A DNA stretch of 64,000 bases from Oxalobacter aliiformigenes (GTDB taxonomy: Bacteria; Pseudomonadota; Gammaproteobacteria; Burkholderiales; Burkholderiaceae_D): the NCBI RefSeq assembly GCF_027116575.1, contig NZ_CP098252.1, forward strand, positions 1,984,001 to 2,048,000, in the 5' to 3' direction. A program made the position numbers and the translations under genes. This document shows positions 19,916 through 30,126 of the stretch, in pieces (position 1 is the first letter of the stretch; every line of letters starts with the position of its first letter). The notes under the pieces are model-generated. The model ran no database searches, was not told the origin of the DNA, and saw only the letters and a list, made by a program, of their open reading frames with translations.

Positions 19916-20389
19916 ATGCAAAAATTTCTGGCTGCCTTTTTCGTTATCGCGGGTTTCAGCGTTCCGTTAACGTATGGAGTCGCCCAGGCAACACCTGCAA
20001 GCAAGACAAAAACGGTCAAAAAACCTGTCAAAAAAACCGTTAAGAAAACACCGGTTTCCGAAAATTCCCAGAAGGAAACAGAAGTTGTCAACGTCGCAGG
20101 ATTGACAGGTTCGCACTATAACTGCGAGCTTGGCAATCAGTTTACCGTTTACAAAAAGTCCGACGATCCGAGTTACATCAATCTGCAATGGCGCAACAAG
20201 ATGCACCGTATGCTTCGTACCGCAACCACGACCGGTGCCGACCGTTACGAAGACCGGCAGACCGGACTGGTATGGATCAATATCCCGGCAAAGAGCATGC
20301 TGCTGGATATCAAAAAGGGAAGCCAACTGGCCAACGAATGCCGCAACCCAGAACAAAGAAAAGCGCTGGCAGCAGCAAAACCGAACTAA
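19916..20389 (+). CDS. Periplasmic MliC-like protein
   Basis: From the ATG at 19916 (GAGG 8 nt upstream) the product has 157 residues. It carries a signal peptide (KFLAAFFVIAGFSVPLTYGV, cleaved after AQA) and a Lys-rich linker (KTKTVKKPVKKTVKKTPV). A C-terminal domain of about 90 residues follows. That domain (HYNCELGNQFTVYKK, TTTGADRYEDRQTGL, ANECRNPEQ) has the layout of MliC/YdhA lysozyme inhibitors. It has two cysteines placed for the family disulfide. The conserved SGARY becomes TGADRY and the KGDEA lysine is not evident, so inhibition of lysozyme is uncertain. A hairpin follows before acnA. Confidence 0.6.
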   Translation: MQKFLAAFFVIAGFSVPLTYGVAQATPASKTKTVKKPVKKTVKKTPVSENSQKETEVVNVAGLTGSHYNCELGNQFTVYKKSDDPSYINLQWRNKMHRMLRTATTTGADRYEDRQTGLVWINIPAKSMLLDIKKGSQLANECRNPEQRKALAAAKPN

Positions 20390-20427
20390 CTTGTTATTTT
20401 ATAAACGTTTTTTGTCTCAGTATGAAT

Positions 20428-20458
20428 AACGAATGGCCCGTGACGGGCCATTCGTTTT
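20428..20458 (+). terminator. Strong hairpin directly before acnA
   Basis: AACGAATGGCCCG (20428-20440) pairs perfectly with CGGGCCATTCGTT (20444-20456) around TGA, followed by TT, then GGAG. It can end the upstream gene's transcript. Because the acnA ribosome site (GGAG, 20459-20462) touches the stem, it may also act on acnA in the 5' leader. Confidence 0.75.
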
Positions 20459-20467
20459 GGAGTTTCC

Positions 20468-23191
20468 ATGTCTCACGTCTTCAAGAATACCGTTAAAACA
20501 TTCCCCGTCCTCAATCAGAAACAAGGCCATTTTTATTCCATCCCTGCCTTGGGCAAGGAACTGGGACTGGATTTGTCCCGTTTACCTGTTTCCATCCGTA
20601 TCGTTCTTGAATCAGTTCTCCGCAATTGTGACGGCAAGAAAATCACGGAAGAACACGTTCGTCAGCTTGCGAACTGGAAACCCGAAGAAGAACGCAGTAA
20701 TGAAATTCCTTTTGTCGTTGCCCGCGTCATCCTGCAAGACTTTACGGGAATTCCACTGCTTGTCGATCTGGCAGCCATGAGAAATGTGGCGGTTCGTACC
20801 GGAAAAAATCCGAAAAAAATTGAACCGCTGGTTCCTGTTGATCTGGTCGTCGATCACTCTGTCCAGATCGATTATTTCCGCCGCGAAGACGCTCTTGACC
20901 TCAACATGAAACTGGAATTCGATCGTAATCGGGAACGTTACCAGTTCATGAAATGGGGAATGCAGGCCTTCGATACTTTCGGTGTCGTGCCTCCGGGATT
21001 CGGTATCGTGCATCAGGTGAACATGGAATACCTTGCACGTGGCGTCCACAGACGGGACTGTCCGGAGCTGGGCGAAATCTACTATCCGGACACACTGGTC
21101 GGTACGGATTCCCATACGACCATGATCAATGGCGTCGGTGTCGTCGGCTGGGGAGTCGGCGGTATCGAAGCGGAAGCAGGTATGCTTGGACAGCCGGTCT
21201 ATTTCCTGACACCTGATGTTATCGGTATGCACCTGACCGGAAAACTGAAGGAGGGCTGCACGGCAACCGACCTCGTACTGACCATTACCGAGCGGCTTCG
21301 CAAGGAAAAAGTCGTCGGTAAATTCGTCGAATTTTTCGGTGAAGGCGCGGCATCGCTTTCGGCCACCGATCGCGCAACGATCGCCAATATGGCTCCTGAA
21401 TATGGAGCGACCATCGGCTTTTTCCCTGTCGATGAAGCGACCATCAGTTACTTCCGCAATACCGGCCGTACCGACGAAGAAGTCTCCGCGCTGGAATCCT
21501 ATTTCAGGGCACAGGAAATGTTCGGCATACCGAAAGCGGGCCAGATCGATTACACCCGTGTTGTCGAACTTGATCTGGGAAGTGTCACCGCTTCTGTCGC
21601 CGGTCCAAGACGGCCGCAAGACCGTATAGAACTCGGCAACCTGAAAAGCCGCTTCACGGAGCTTTTCAGTCTTCCTGTATCCGACGGAGGTTTCAACAAG
21701 AAACCGTCCGATCTACCCAATACCTATAAAACATCCGACAATGTCGAATTGCATAACGGTGACATTCTGATCGCCGCGATTACTTCCTGTACCAATACCA
21801 GTAACCCCGCTGTTTTGCTGGCTGCCGGTCTTTTGGCCAAGAAAGCGGTCGAGGCAGGTCTCGGCGTTTCACCGCATATCAAGACATCACTCGCTCCGGG
21901 ATCGAGAATCGTAACAGGTTATCTGGAAAAAGCCGGTTTGCTGCCTTATCTGGAAAAACTCGGATTCAATGTTGCCGCTTATGGATGCACAACCTGTATC
22001 GGTAATGCGGGCGATCTGACTCCGGCAATGAATGAAGCCATCGTCAAAAACGATGTCGTTGCCGCAGCAGTCCTGTCCGGAAACCGGAATTTCGAAGCCC
22101 GTATCCATCCCAATATTCGCGCCAATTTCCTGGCTTCTCCGCCTCTGGTCGTCGCCTATGCAATTGCCGGAAACGTAATGCGCGATCTGACAACAGAGCC
22201 ACTTGGCAAAGGCAGCAACGGCAAGGATATTTATCTCAAGGATATCTGGCCGACCTCCCACGAGGTGGCGGAACTGGTTTCGCTTGCGCTTGACGCCACT
22301 TCATTCCGCAAGAATTACGGTGACATCAAAACAGCACCCGGTGAACTGTGGCAGAAAATTTCCGGTTTCGCTACCGGTGATGTATACGATTGGCCACAGT
22401 CGACCTACATTGCGGAACCACCATTCTTCAATGATTTCGTCATGGAAGCGGGCCCGGCCTCGGCTCACATCAACGGAGCGCGAGCTCTGGCCATTTTCGG
22501 CGACTCGATCACGACGGACCATATCTCCCCGGCCGGATCCATTCAGGAAAAAAGTCCTGCCGGACAATGGCTGCTTGAACATGGTATCTCCAGGCAGGAT
22601 TTCAACTCATTCGGTTCCCGTCGCGGGAACCACGAAGTCATGATGCGGGGTACTTTCGGTAATGTCCGTATCAAAAACCTGATGTTACCGATTGCGGCAG
22701 ACGGCAGTCGCAGGGAAGGCGGTTTTACCCTCTATCAGCCCGGAGGTGAGGTAATGCCGATTTTCGATGCCGCCATGCGCTATCAGCAGGAGAAAATCCC
22801 GACCATCGTGATCGGCGGCGAAGAATACGGTACAGGTTCTTCCCGTGACTGGGCGGCCAAAGGAACCCAGTTGCTGGGAGTCAGGGCCGTCATCGCACGA
22901 TCATTCGAGCGGATCCACCGATCCAATCTCGTCGGTATGGCTGTGTTGCCACTCCAGTTCACCGGTAACGACAGTGCCGCTACTCTGGAATTGCGCGGCG
23001 ATGAGACATTCGACCTGTTGGGACTGGATGACATCCAGCCTTTGCAAAATGTGACACTGGTCATTCACCGGGCCGATGGCAGTACCCGGAATGTCCCGTT
23101 GCTGCTTCGTATCGACACACCGATTGAAGTGGACTATTTCCGCCATGGCGGTATTCTGCCCTATGTTTTAAGGCAATTGCTGGCGAACTGA
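20468..23191 (+). CDS. acnA: Aconitate hydratase A
   Basis: AcnA interconverts citrate and isocitrate with a 4Fe-4S cluster; the AcnA/IRP1 type is the stable form. The 907-residue product has the usual length. Cluster cysteines are in [16 protein letters not shown] and in [14 protein letters not shown]. Other family stretches are [35 protein letters not shown] and [20 protein letters not shown]. The start follows GGAG by 5 nt and lies straight after a strong hairpin. A good terminator follows the stop. Confidence 0.97.
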   Translation: MSHVFKNTVKTFPVLNQKQGHFYSIPALGKELGLDLSRLPVSIRIVLESVLRNCDGKKITEEHVRQLANWKPEEERSNEIPFVVARVILQDFTGIPLLVDLAAMRNVAVRTGKNPKKIEPLVPVDLVVDHSVQIDYFRREDALDLNMKLEFDRNRERYQFMKWGMQAFDTFGVVPPGFGIVHQVNMEYLARGVHRRDCPELGEIYYPDTLVGTDSHTTMINGVGVVGWGVGGIEAEAGMLGQPVYFLTPDVIGMHLTGKLKEGCTATDLVLTITERLRKEKVVGKFVEFFGEGAASLSATDRATIANMAPEYGATIGFFPVDEATISYFRNTGRTDEEVSALESYFRAQEMFGIPKAGQIDYTRVVELDLGSVTASVAGPRRPQDRIELGNLKSRFTELFSLPVSDGGFNKKPSDLPNTYKTSDNVELHNGDILIAAITSCTNTSNPAVLLAAGLLAKKAVEAGLGVSPHIKTSLAPGSRIVTGYLEKAGLLPYLEKLGFNVAAYGCTTCIGNAGDLTPAMNEAIVKNDVVAAAVLSGNRNFEARIHPNIRANFLASPPLVVAYAIAGNVMRDLTTEPLGKGSNGKDIYLKDIWPTSHEVAELVSLALDATSFRKNYGDIKTAPGELWQKISGFATGDVYDWPQSTYIAEPPFFNDFVMEAGPASAHINGARALAIFGDSITTDHISPAGSIQEKSPAGQWLLEHGISRQDFNSFGSRRGNHEVMMRGTFGNVRIKNLMLPIAADGSRREGGFTLYQPGGEVMPIFDAAMRYQQEKIPTIVIGGEEYGTGSSRDWAAKGTQLLGVRAVIARSFERIHRSNLVGMAVLPLQFTGNDSAATLELRGDETFDLLGLDDIQPLQNVTLVIHRADGSTRNVPLLLRIDTPIEVDYFRHGGILPYVLRQLLAN

Positions 23192-23200
23192 AATCCTGGA

Positions 23201-23227
23201 AAAGGCAGCCTGACGCTGCCTTTTTTT
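23201..23227 (+). terminator. Terminator after acnA
   Basis: AAAGGCAGC, a 5-base loop and GCTGCCTTTTTTT form a textbook rho-independent terminator 10 nt after the acnA stop. Confidence 0.9.
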
Positions 23228-23466
23228 ACATCCTGTTATATTCTGTCAGGAATCTCCTGTCATGAAATGAACAACCTGCAATACATCCCCGTGAAACAGG
23301 AAGCGCTTACCTGTTTCATTTTTTCACCTGTCATGATTTTTTCGATGTCCGTTTCCGGTTCTTCCGAAACGGAAACCTCATTGCCGGATCAAAACAGGTG
23401 CATATCCAGACAACTTTTATATTAAAGTAATGGTATCCGCCTGCAATTTCTACAAGAGGTCATCCA

Positions 23467-24366
23467 ATGAACATCCCGACTGTTATCAAGGATCCGGACA
23501 TTCCCTTGCATTCCATAACACGAGCCTTTGTATCGATCGTTTTTTCTTTCGCCATAGCCTGTTTTGCGGGTGATTCATTTGCAGACGACTTCACCGATGC
23601 TGTCCGTTCCTTTAAAAACCAGCAATACCGGCAGGCGCTCTCTTTATTTGAAGAAGGCGCCAGCAAACAGGATCCCCGTTCGGAATATGCTCTCGGACTC
23701 CTCTATCAAAACGGTGTCATCGTCAAAAAAGACACCCGACATGGACTCGAACTTATCACAAAAGCGGCAAATCATGGTTTCGCCAGGGCTCAAAATTATC
23801 TGGGAGTTCTTTATTTTGAAGGAAATGGTGTCGAACAGAACCCGGAAACCGCTTTTAAATGGTACGGTAAGGCGGCTGTACAGAACCTTCCTGATGCCGA
23901 ATACAATCTGGGCGTGATGTACGCTCAGGGAAAGGGAACACGACAGGATTTCAGCGAAGCGATCAAATGGCTCCGCAAGGCGGCCATGCATCAACTGCCT
24001 GAAGCCCAATACGGTTTGGGTGTCATGTACAGCAGAGGTCTCGGCGTCGTCAAAAACGATGAACAATCCGCCTACTGGTTTGGCAAGGCTGCCAGACAGG
24101 GATATCTGAAAGCCGAAAATAAAATGGGTGTTCTTTATACTGAAGGCACAGGTGTCGAGAAAAATGATGCCAAGGCTGTTCACTGGTTCACGCGTGCCGC
24201 GGAAAAAGGATACGACAAGGCCCAATACAATCTGGGCATCATGTATGAAAGCGGAAAGGGAACGAAAGCTGATGAAGCCAGAGCAATTGACTGGTTCCGC
24301 AAAGCAGCAGCCCAAGGAAACAGCAATGCCCAGAAAAAACTGAAAACGCTGCGTGGAAGATCCTGA
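23467..24366 (+). CDS. Sel1-repeat (SLR) exported protein
   Basis: The 299-residue product begins with a possible signal segment (VSIVFSFAIACFAGDSFA at about 22-39). Seven or so Sel1-like tetratricopeptide repeats of about 36 residues follow. Each repeat has the pattern A.Y.LGVMY..G.GV..D...A..WF.KAA, for example AEYNLGVMYAQGKGTRQDFS and AQYGLGVMYSRGLGVVKND. Such proteins are scaffolds for protein contacts, often in the periplasm; no partner is evident. AAGAGG precedes the start. It is convergent with hemY, with only 9 nt between the stops. Confidence 0.85.
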   Translation: MNIPTVIKDPDIPLHSITRAFVSIVFSFAIACFAGDSFADDFTDAVRSFKNQQYRQALSLFEEGASKQDPRSEYALGLLYQNGVIVKKDTRHGLELITKAANHGFARAQNYLGVLYFEGNGVEQNPETAFKWYGKAAVQNLPDAEYNLGVMYAQGKGTRQDFSEAIKWLRKAAMHQLPEAQYGLGVMYSRGLGVVKNDEQSAYWFGKAARQGYLKAENKMGVLYTEGTGVEKNDAKAVHWFTRAAEKGYDKAQYNLGIMYESGKGTKADEARAIDWFRKAAAQGNSNAQKKLKTLRGRS

Positions 24367-24375
24367 TACCGGAAG

Positions 24376-25602
24376 TCATTCCTGCTGTCCGGCTATCAGA
24401 ACCGATTCGGTCTGAATGACCAGAGAGGATTCCCTGTAATGATAAGCTGCCTGTTCAGACTGCCCGCTTTTTTCACAAAGCTGCGCCAGCAAAAAATGGG
24501 TTCTCGACAACAAGAATGATTCCGGCTGTTTCTCCAATGTCCTTTCAAAATAAAATCGTGCCCGTTCAAAATCGTTCTGTCTGTAATACAACTCGCCAAG
24601 CGCAAGCATCCACTGCGGATGGATGGAATAATTTTCTTCCCACTGCAGGCAACATTCAATTCTTTTTTCCAGATCAACTGGATTTTTTTCTGAAGAAAAT
24701 TCGCTGTAGGCACACATCAGATCTGCATCCCAGTCTGCATGCAGCGCCCGGGTCATTATGTTTCTGCTCTCATCGAGCAATCCTGCATGATAAAAGATCC
24801 TGGCTGCACGAAGAGCAATTGATGGCTTCTTTTGCCAGTCCGCCGGAACAGCTTTCCAGATTGTCTTGACCGTTTCGATATCCTGTGCAGACACTGAAAG
24901 AATGTTTTCACAGGCCTGTTTTTCCAACAGTCCGGCGACCGTTTCCGGCAATATCCGACCGGGTTCAAGTGAATGGACAAGTTCCACGACTGCACTCCAG
25001 TTCCCTGCCAACCGGTTCGCTTCCAACGACATCTGTTGCAGATACAAATACTGTATCCCTTCAGCATTCAATCGGTCTATTACCTTCAAAGCATCAAGCG
25101 GTTTATGGTCATCAATCAGCCATTTCGCCTGCGTAACCCGACAAGCTGTCCCAAATAATGGGTCACGTTCAGCTGTTTCCAGAAACATATCGCGTCGACC
25201 GGGAAGCCGCAAGGCGTGAAAGGCATACGCAGCAATCATTGCGGCACAAGCCCTGTTATATTCCCATTCCATCGCTTTTTCGGCCATTTTCCCGGACTGT
25301 ATGAACTGACCTTCAAAAAATGCCTTAAGCGATTCCTTCAACGCCTGATTACTTTCACTTTCCTTTTTCCGGTTACGGTAAGCCGTTATTTCCGATGGAA
25401 ATTTACAGGCCAGATGAATTGCCTTGATGACGAGAAACAGAAGAACGTAAAAAAACAACAACAGCAACAGAAAAAAATTCAGCGATAAATCGATACGATA
25501 GGGCGGCCAGAAAAAAACGACATTTCCATAGCTGGAACGCACAACAACTGCCAGACCGACAGCAGAAACGAAAAGACCCAGTATCCAGAGAAGAAAACGC
25601 AT
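24376..25602 (-). CDS. hemY: HemY-like inner-membrane TPR protein
   Basis: Proteobacterial HemY (not the oxygen-dependent protoporphyrinogen oxidase) is a membrane protein of unclear function, encoded with haem genes. The 408 residues start with two membrane helices, about 1-22 (LLWILGLFVSAVGLAVVV) and 40-65 (LNFFLLLLLFFYVLLFLVI). A TPR-rich domain with the HemY_N pattern follows (SLNFFLLLLLFFYVLLFLVI, then RNRKKESESNQALKESLKAF). The end contains ALGELYYRQNDFERARFYFE. It follows hemX by 5 nt and is surely co-transcribed with it. Confidence 0.85.
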   Translation of the reverse strand: MRFLLWILGLFVSAVGLAVVVRSSYGNVVFFWPPYRIDLSLNFFLLLLLFFYVLLFLVIKAIHLACKFPSEITAYRNRKKESESNQALKESLKAFFEGQFIQSGKMAEKAMEWEYNRACAAMIAAYAFHALRLPGRRDMFLETAERDPLFGTACRVTQAKWLIDDHKPLDALKVIDRLNAEGIQYLYLQQMSLEANRLAGNWSAVVELVHSLEPGRILPETVAGLLEKQACENILSVSAQDIETVKTIWKAVPADWQKKPSIALRAARIFYHAGLLDESRNIMTRALHADWDADLMCAYSEFSSEKNPVDLEKRIECCLQWEENYSIHPQWMLALGELYYRQNDFERARFYFERTLEKQPESFLLSRTHFLLAQLCEKSGQSEQAAYHYRESSLVIQTESVLIAGQQE

Positions 25603-25607
25603 GATAT

Positions 25608-26684
25608 TCAGTTTTCCTGCCGATAACCTTGTATCGCCGCAAGGCTTTCCGTCAATTCAGGAATATCAACAGAAATATCGCTGGCCTCGATTTCTTTCAA
25701 GGCAACCTTGACAGTTTGCACCTGTTCTGAAGAAGCATCGAAATAACGATCCAGCATGACAATCATGGTTTCAATATCTTCTTTCAGGGAATAGGCAGAA
25801 CGGGAAAGAAGCGACAGACGTGAACTTAAAAGACGAAATTTCAGATTTTCTCTCACATAAACAGTTTGCGACGGAGAAAGCATCAAGGCATCGGGATTCG
25901 CGATTTTTTGAACCCGGACCAGCGTTTGCAATTCACGCCTTATATCGTCAACCCAGCTGTTCCATGCCGTTACTGTTGCCGGCCCCCAATCCGAAGGGGA
26001 AGCGGAGAATTCATACCGGTATAAAGTATTCTGTTTCGCCTTTTCCGGACAGTCTGGTGGCCGGCTATCGGAAACCAGAGGCAGACTGTCCACCTTTTCA
26101 ATAATGGCATCCAGTTTCAACACCTGCTCTGACACATCGACATCCGGAACAGATCTCAAGCGTTCAATATCTTTTTCGATAGCCCTCCGTATCGCACCAA
26201 ACCGGGGCTTTCCTGAACGTGCCAGCGTCCGGTCAGCATTTTCCAGCGCGATCAAAGCGCCACGGATATTCCCGGTCAATTGCAATTGCCGGTTTGCTGT
26301 AGTCAGAATCTGTTCGATTTCGATGAGAGACCAGTCATCCCTGCTGCGTGAAAGTTCCTGGTACATCTGTGAAAGAGACACCTGTTGGCTCTGCGTCTCC
26401 ATCTGCAGATTTTCCAGGGCATCAACTTTCGACTGCAAGCCTGCCACCATCTCCTGTGTCGTTTCCGCCACCATCTTCGCTTCCTTACTGATGTCATCCC
26501 CTGTTCGCAAACGGCGTGCCAACTCGGAGCGCAAGCCGTTTATTTCAGTATGGGAATACACAAGATGAACGATGAACAATATTCCGATCACCCCGGAAAT
26601 CCAGGCCAGAAAATGCAACCGTCGCTGCATTTTTATCAGCAACTCATGACTATCCTGCGGTACGGGATCAGTGGAAGAATTCAT
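25608..26684 (-). CDS. hemX: HemX-like uroporphyrinogen C-methyltransferase-family membrane protein
   Basis: HemX is a bitopic membrane protein named after Xr hemCDXY operons; a methyltransferase activity is doubtful. The 358 residues have a cytoplasmic start and one membrane helix at about 28-45 (FLAWISGVIGILFIVHLV). A long helical region then leads to the HemX core (IEQILTTANRQLQLTGN, then ALIALENADRTLARSGKPRF). The core ends with LRRELQTLVRVQKI-like helices (here IRRELQTLVRVQKI). In relatives hemC and hemD precede it, or hemD is fused to it; here neither is present and a 577-bp gap with no gene leads to ppc. Confidence 0.83.
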   Translation of the reverse strand: MNSSTDPVPQDSHELLIKMQRRLHFLAWISGVIGILFIVHLVYSHTEINGLRSELARRLRTGDDISKEAKMVAETTQEMVAGLQSKVDALENLQMETQSQQVSLSQMYQELSRSRDDWSLIEIEQILTTANRQLQLTGNIRGALIALENADRTLARSGKPRFGAIRRAIEKDIERLRSVPDVDVSEQVLKLDAIIEKVDSLPLVSDSRPPDCPEKAKQNTLYRYEFSASPSDWGPATVTAWNSWVDDIRRELQTLVRVQKIANPDALMLSPSQTVYVRENLKFRLLSSRLSLLSRSAYSLKEDIETMIVMLDRYFDASSEQVQTVKVALKEIEASDISVDIPELTESLAAIQGYRQEN

Positions 26685-27261
26685 TGAACGGACGGGAAAG
26701 GGATCATTATTTTCGACACATTATAGCCTTACAATCCGCCAGTGTTGGCTGGACATCGGTCCAATAAAGAAATTCACCTCTGAGATCGGGATAAGGCACT
26801 GTAATGCAAACCGACGTGATCATTATCCGTTGTCGGCTCGCCACAACAAATGCGTTCAATACCATCTGTTTACCCCAGACCGACTTCGCGATCCGGATAT
26901 TTCATCGTGTTTTCAGACAAACGAATTGGTCAAATTGAACATACTGGCCATTTTTCAAAGAAAAAATACAAGAATGCTAGGATAACTGATAAAAAAAGGT
27001 ATACTCTTTCGTTTGTGCAACGACATACAAAAACAGTCGATTCCGTTTTTTTACATTTTGTGCAGAAACAATCTTTCCGGTTGTTTTCCTTTTGAATATC
27101 AGTCGATGCAGCAACAAACACAATCTGTCCCGTTTACATTCAAAAGCTGCGCATGTCTGTTGGAATGTTTAACGTAACAACAAACAAAATCTTTCAGCAA
27201 TTTCAAAACCAGCCATTGAAAGTGGCCGGTTAATTCGTTTTACCTGACCCTATACATCACC
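26685..27261. other. 577-bp gap between hemX and ppc, no supported gene
   Basis: This AT-rich stretch separates the divergent hemX and ppc genes. In many Burkholderiales hemC and hemD lie between ppc and hemX. I read all frames and found no hydroxymethylbilane synthase or uroporphyrinogen synthase motif that I could defend. The stretch must hold the hemX and ppc promoters, but I could not place a good -35/-10 pair. Confidence 0.6.
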
Positions 27262-30108
27262 ATGGCAGATCAGTATCACCCCCAACAGGAAGCCCCTGAA
27301 AAAGAAGACATCCGTATGCTTGGCCGTATGCTTGGCGACGTGATTCGCGAAAAAGAAGGCATCGATATTTTCAATCTGGTCGAAAAAGTCCGCAGGACAG
27401 CTGTCAGCTTCAGGCGTAATCCCAATCTCTGTTCCGCAGATACCCTGAACAACCTGCTCAAGAACCTGAGCCGCAATCATGCTATTTCCGTCGTCAGGGC
27501 TTTTTCCTACTTTTCACACCTTGCCAATATTGCGGTCGACAAACATGCCAACCTTGGATACAGGGCAGCCAGAATAGCGGGCGAGGCTCCCGAAAAAGGC
27601 AGTCTGAATTATGCACTGAACATGCTCGACCAGGCAGGCGTATCCGGTGCGGAAATCAAGAAACTGTTGAGCGAAACGTTCATTTCACCGGTTCTGACAG
27701 CGCACCCGACCGAAGTCCAGCGCAAAAGCACTTTGGACAGCGAACGGGAAATAGCCCGCCTGCTGGCAGAACATGGCACCGCTCTGACACCGAAAGAACG
27801 CAAACACAATACGGAAATGCTTTATGCGCGCATCGCCGCGCTCTGGCAAACCCGCCTGCTGCGTTATACCCGTTTGTCTGTCGCCGACGAAATCAACAAT
27901 GCGCTTTCCTATTACCGCATTACGTTCCTGCGCGAATTGCCAGAGCTTTACCACTCCATACAGGAAGAGATCGGCGAACGTTATCCGGAAAGTGCCGACG
28001 GCATTCCTGCCCCGGGTTCGGAAAGCAAATATCTGCAAATGGGCAGCTGGATCGGAGGCGATCGTGACGGCAACCCGAATGTCAATGCCGATACCATGTT
28101 GCATGCGCTGGAAAGACAATCCCATCTGATCATGGAATTCTATCTGGAAGAAATCCACAATCTGGGCGCTGAACTGTCGATTTCATCCCTGCTGAACCAT
28201 GTCAGTCCGGAATTGCAGGAACTGGCCAATACATCATCGGATACTTCCCTGCACCGGGTTGACGAACCTTATCGGCGCGCTCTGATCGCCATTTATTCCA
28301 GACTGGCGGCCACAGCGCGGGATTACGGCATGACCAGTCTGGCACGCAGTGAAATCGGTGTCGGAGAACCTTATGCATCGCCTGATGAATTCGGTGCCGA
28401 TCTGCAAATCATGATCGATTCGCTGAACCAGAACGCCGGAGAACTCATTGTCAGAATCCGGTTGGGTTCACTGAAAGCCGCTGTCGATATCTTCGGTTTT
28501 CATCTGGCAACTCTCGACATGCGTCAGAGTTCAGACGTTCATGAACGGGTATTGACCGAAATTTTCGCGGCCGCCCAGGTCGAACCGAACTATGCGGCTC
28601 TTCCCGAAGAGAAAAAGGCCGAACTGTTGATCAGCGAGTTGAGCAAGCCCCGTCTGCTTTATTCCCCGTTTGCCGAATATTCGGAAGAAACCACATCCGA
28701 GCTCAAGATCATGCGAACCGCGCGTTACATCCGCGAACAATACGGAAAACGTGCGATTACCAATTACATTATCTCGCATACGGAAACGGTTTCGGATCTG
28801 CTGGAAGTCTATCTTCTGCAAAAGGAATCCGGTCTGCTTCATCCCAGACGAAACGGCAATTCCGAAATCAGTCACCAGTGGAAAGATGCGGAACTTGACC
28901 TGATGGCCATTCCGTTATTCGAGACTATTCCCGATTTGCGACTGGCCGCCACGATCATGAAGGAAGCCATGAGCATTCCCTTTATCCGTGAACTGATCAG
29001 AAAACAGGGTGACCTTCAGGAAGTCATGCTCGGTTATTCCGATTCAAACAAGGATGGCGGTTACACGACATCGAACTGGGAACTCTACAAGGCGGAAAAA
29101 CAGCTTGTCGCCCTGTTCAACCAGATGGGCGTCAAGTTGCGCCTGTTCCACGGACGCGGAGGTACAGTCGGTCGCGGTGGCGGTCCGACTTACGAAGCCA
29201 TTCTGGCACAACCGCATGGTACCGTGAACGGCCAGATCCGTCTGACCGAGCAGGGAGAAATGATCGCTTCCAAGTTCGCACATGCTGAAATCGGCAGCCG
29301 GAACCTTGAGCTGCTGGTAGCATCAACGCTGGAAGCCAGCCTGATGCCGGAAGACAAAAACAAGAAATATGCAGACAAGATGCATGATTTCGAAACGGCG
29401 CTTGAAGAAATTTCGACACTGGCCTACAAGGCCTATCGTCATCTGGTTTACGAAACACCCGGATTCACCGACTATTTCTTCCAATCGACGCCGATTGCCG
29501 AAATTGCGGAACTGAATATCGGTTCCCGCCCGGCTTCACGCAAATCTTCCCGACGGATTGAAGATCTGAGGGCTATTCCCTGGAGCTTCTCATGGGGGCA
29601 GTGTCGCGTTCTGCTTCCGGGCTGGTATGGTTTCGGTTCCGCCATTACCCAATGGCTGGATGAAAAAAATCCCGATATCAAGAAACGGAAAATTGCCTTG
29701 CTGCAATCCATGTACAAGGAATGGCCGTTCTTTGAATCCATGCTTTCCAATATGGATATGGTTCTGGCCAAGGCCGATCTGGCGATTGCATACCGTTACT
29801 CGGAACTGGTTACCGATCCCAATCTGCGGGACAGTGTTTTCTCGCAAATCTGTGCCGAGCACCAACGCACATTGGACAGTTTCGAAATCATCACCCATGA
29901 AAAGGAACGTCTGGTCAACAACCCGGCTCTTGCCCGTGCATTGCGGGACCGTCTGGCCTATATCGACCCGCTGAACCATTTGCAGGTGGAACTGATCAAG
30001 CGGCACCGCAACCCGGGCAATAACCCCGAAAATCTTGATGCACGTGCAACACGAGGAATCCATTTGACGATCAACGGTATTTCTGCCGGAATGCGCAATA
30101 CCGGCTGA
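27262..30108 (+). CDS. ppc: Phosphoenolpyruvate carboxylase
   Basis: Ppc adds bicarbonate to phosphoenolpyruvate to give oxaloacetate, an anaplerotic step. The 948-residue product has the conserved LTAHPTEVQRKST, WIGGDRDGNPNVN, LGYSDSNKDGGY and FHGRGGTVGRGGGPTYEA motifs. It ends NGISAGMRNTG as the family does. Length is somewhat above E. coli (883), as in other betaproteobacteria. The ATG at 27262 opens MADQYHPQQEAPEKEDIRML. A crotonase gene follows after 18 nt. Confidence 0.97.
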   Translation: MADQYHPQQEAPEKEDIRMLGRMLGDVIREKEGIDIFNLVEKVRRTAVSFRRNPNLCSADTLNNLLKNLSRNHAISVVRAFSYFSHLANIAVDKHANLGYRAARIAGEAPEKGSLNYALNMLDQAGVSGAEIKKLLSETFISPVLTAHPTEVQRKSTLDSEREIARLLAEHGTALTPKERKHNTEMLYARIAALWQTRLLRYTRLSVADEINNALSYYRITFLRELPELYHSIQEEIGERYPESADGIPAPGSESKYLQMGSWIGGDRDGNPNVNADTMLHALERQSHLIMEFYLEEIHNLGAELSISSLLNHVSPELQELANTSSDTSLHRVDEPYRRALIAIYSRLAATARDYGMTSLARSEIGVGEPYASPDEFGADLQIMIDSLNQNAGELIVRIRLGSLKAAVDIFGFHLATLDMRQSSDVHERVLTEIFAAAQVEPNYAALPEEKKAELLISELSKPRLLYSPFAEYSEETTSELKIMRTARYIREQYGKRAITNYIISHTETVSDLLEVYLLQKESGLLHPRRNGNSEISHQWKDAELDLMAIPLFETIPDLRLAATIMKEAMSIPFIRELIRKQGDLQEVMLGYSDSNKDGGYTTSNWELYKAEKQLVALFNQMGVKLRLFHGRGGTVGRGGGPTYEAILAQPHGTVNGQIRLTEQGEMIASKFAHAEIGSRNLELLVASTLEASLMPEDKNKKYADKMHDFETALEEISTLAYKAYRHLVYETPGFTDYFFQSTPIAEIAELNIGSRPASRKSSRRIEDLRAIPWSFSWGQCRVLLPGWYGFGSAITQWLDEKNPDIKKRKIALLQSMYKEWPFFESMLSNMDMVLAKADLAIAYRYSELVTDPNLRDSVFSQICAEHQRTLDSFEIITHEKERLVNNPALARALRDRLAYIDPLNHLQVELIKRHRNPGNNPENLDARATRGIHLTINGISAGMRNTG

Positions 30109-30126
30109 TCCTTTCCATATCCACAC

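Noticed and set aside
26820..26900. VVASRQR in a minus-strand frame before hemX, faintly like the hemC start (VIASRxS)
   Set aside because: Only a handful of residues agree, the following residues do not, and stops surround it.
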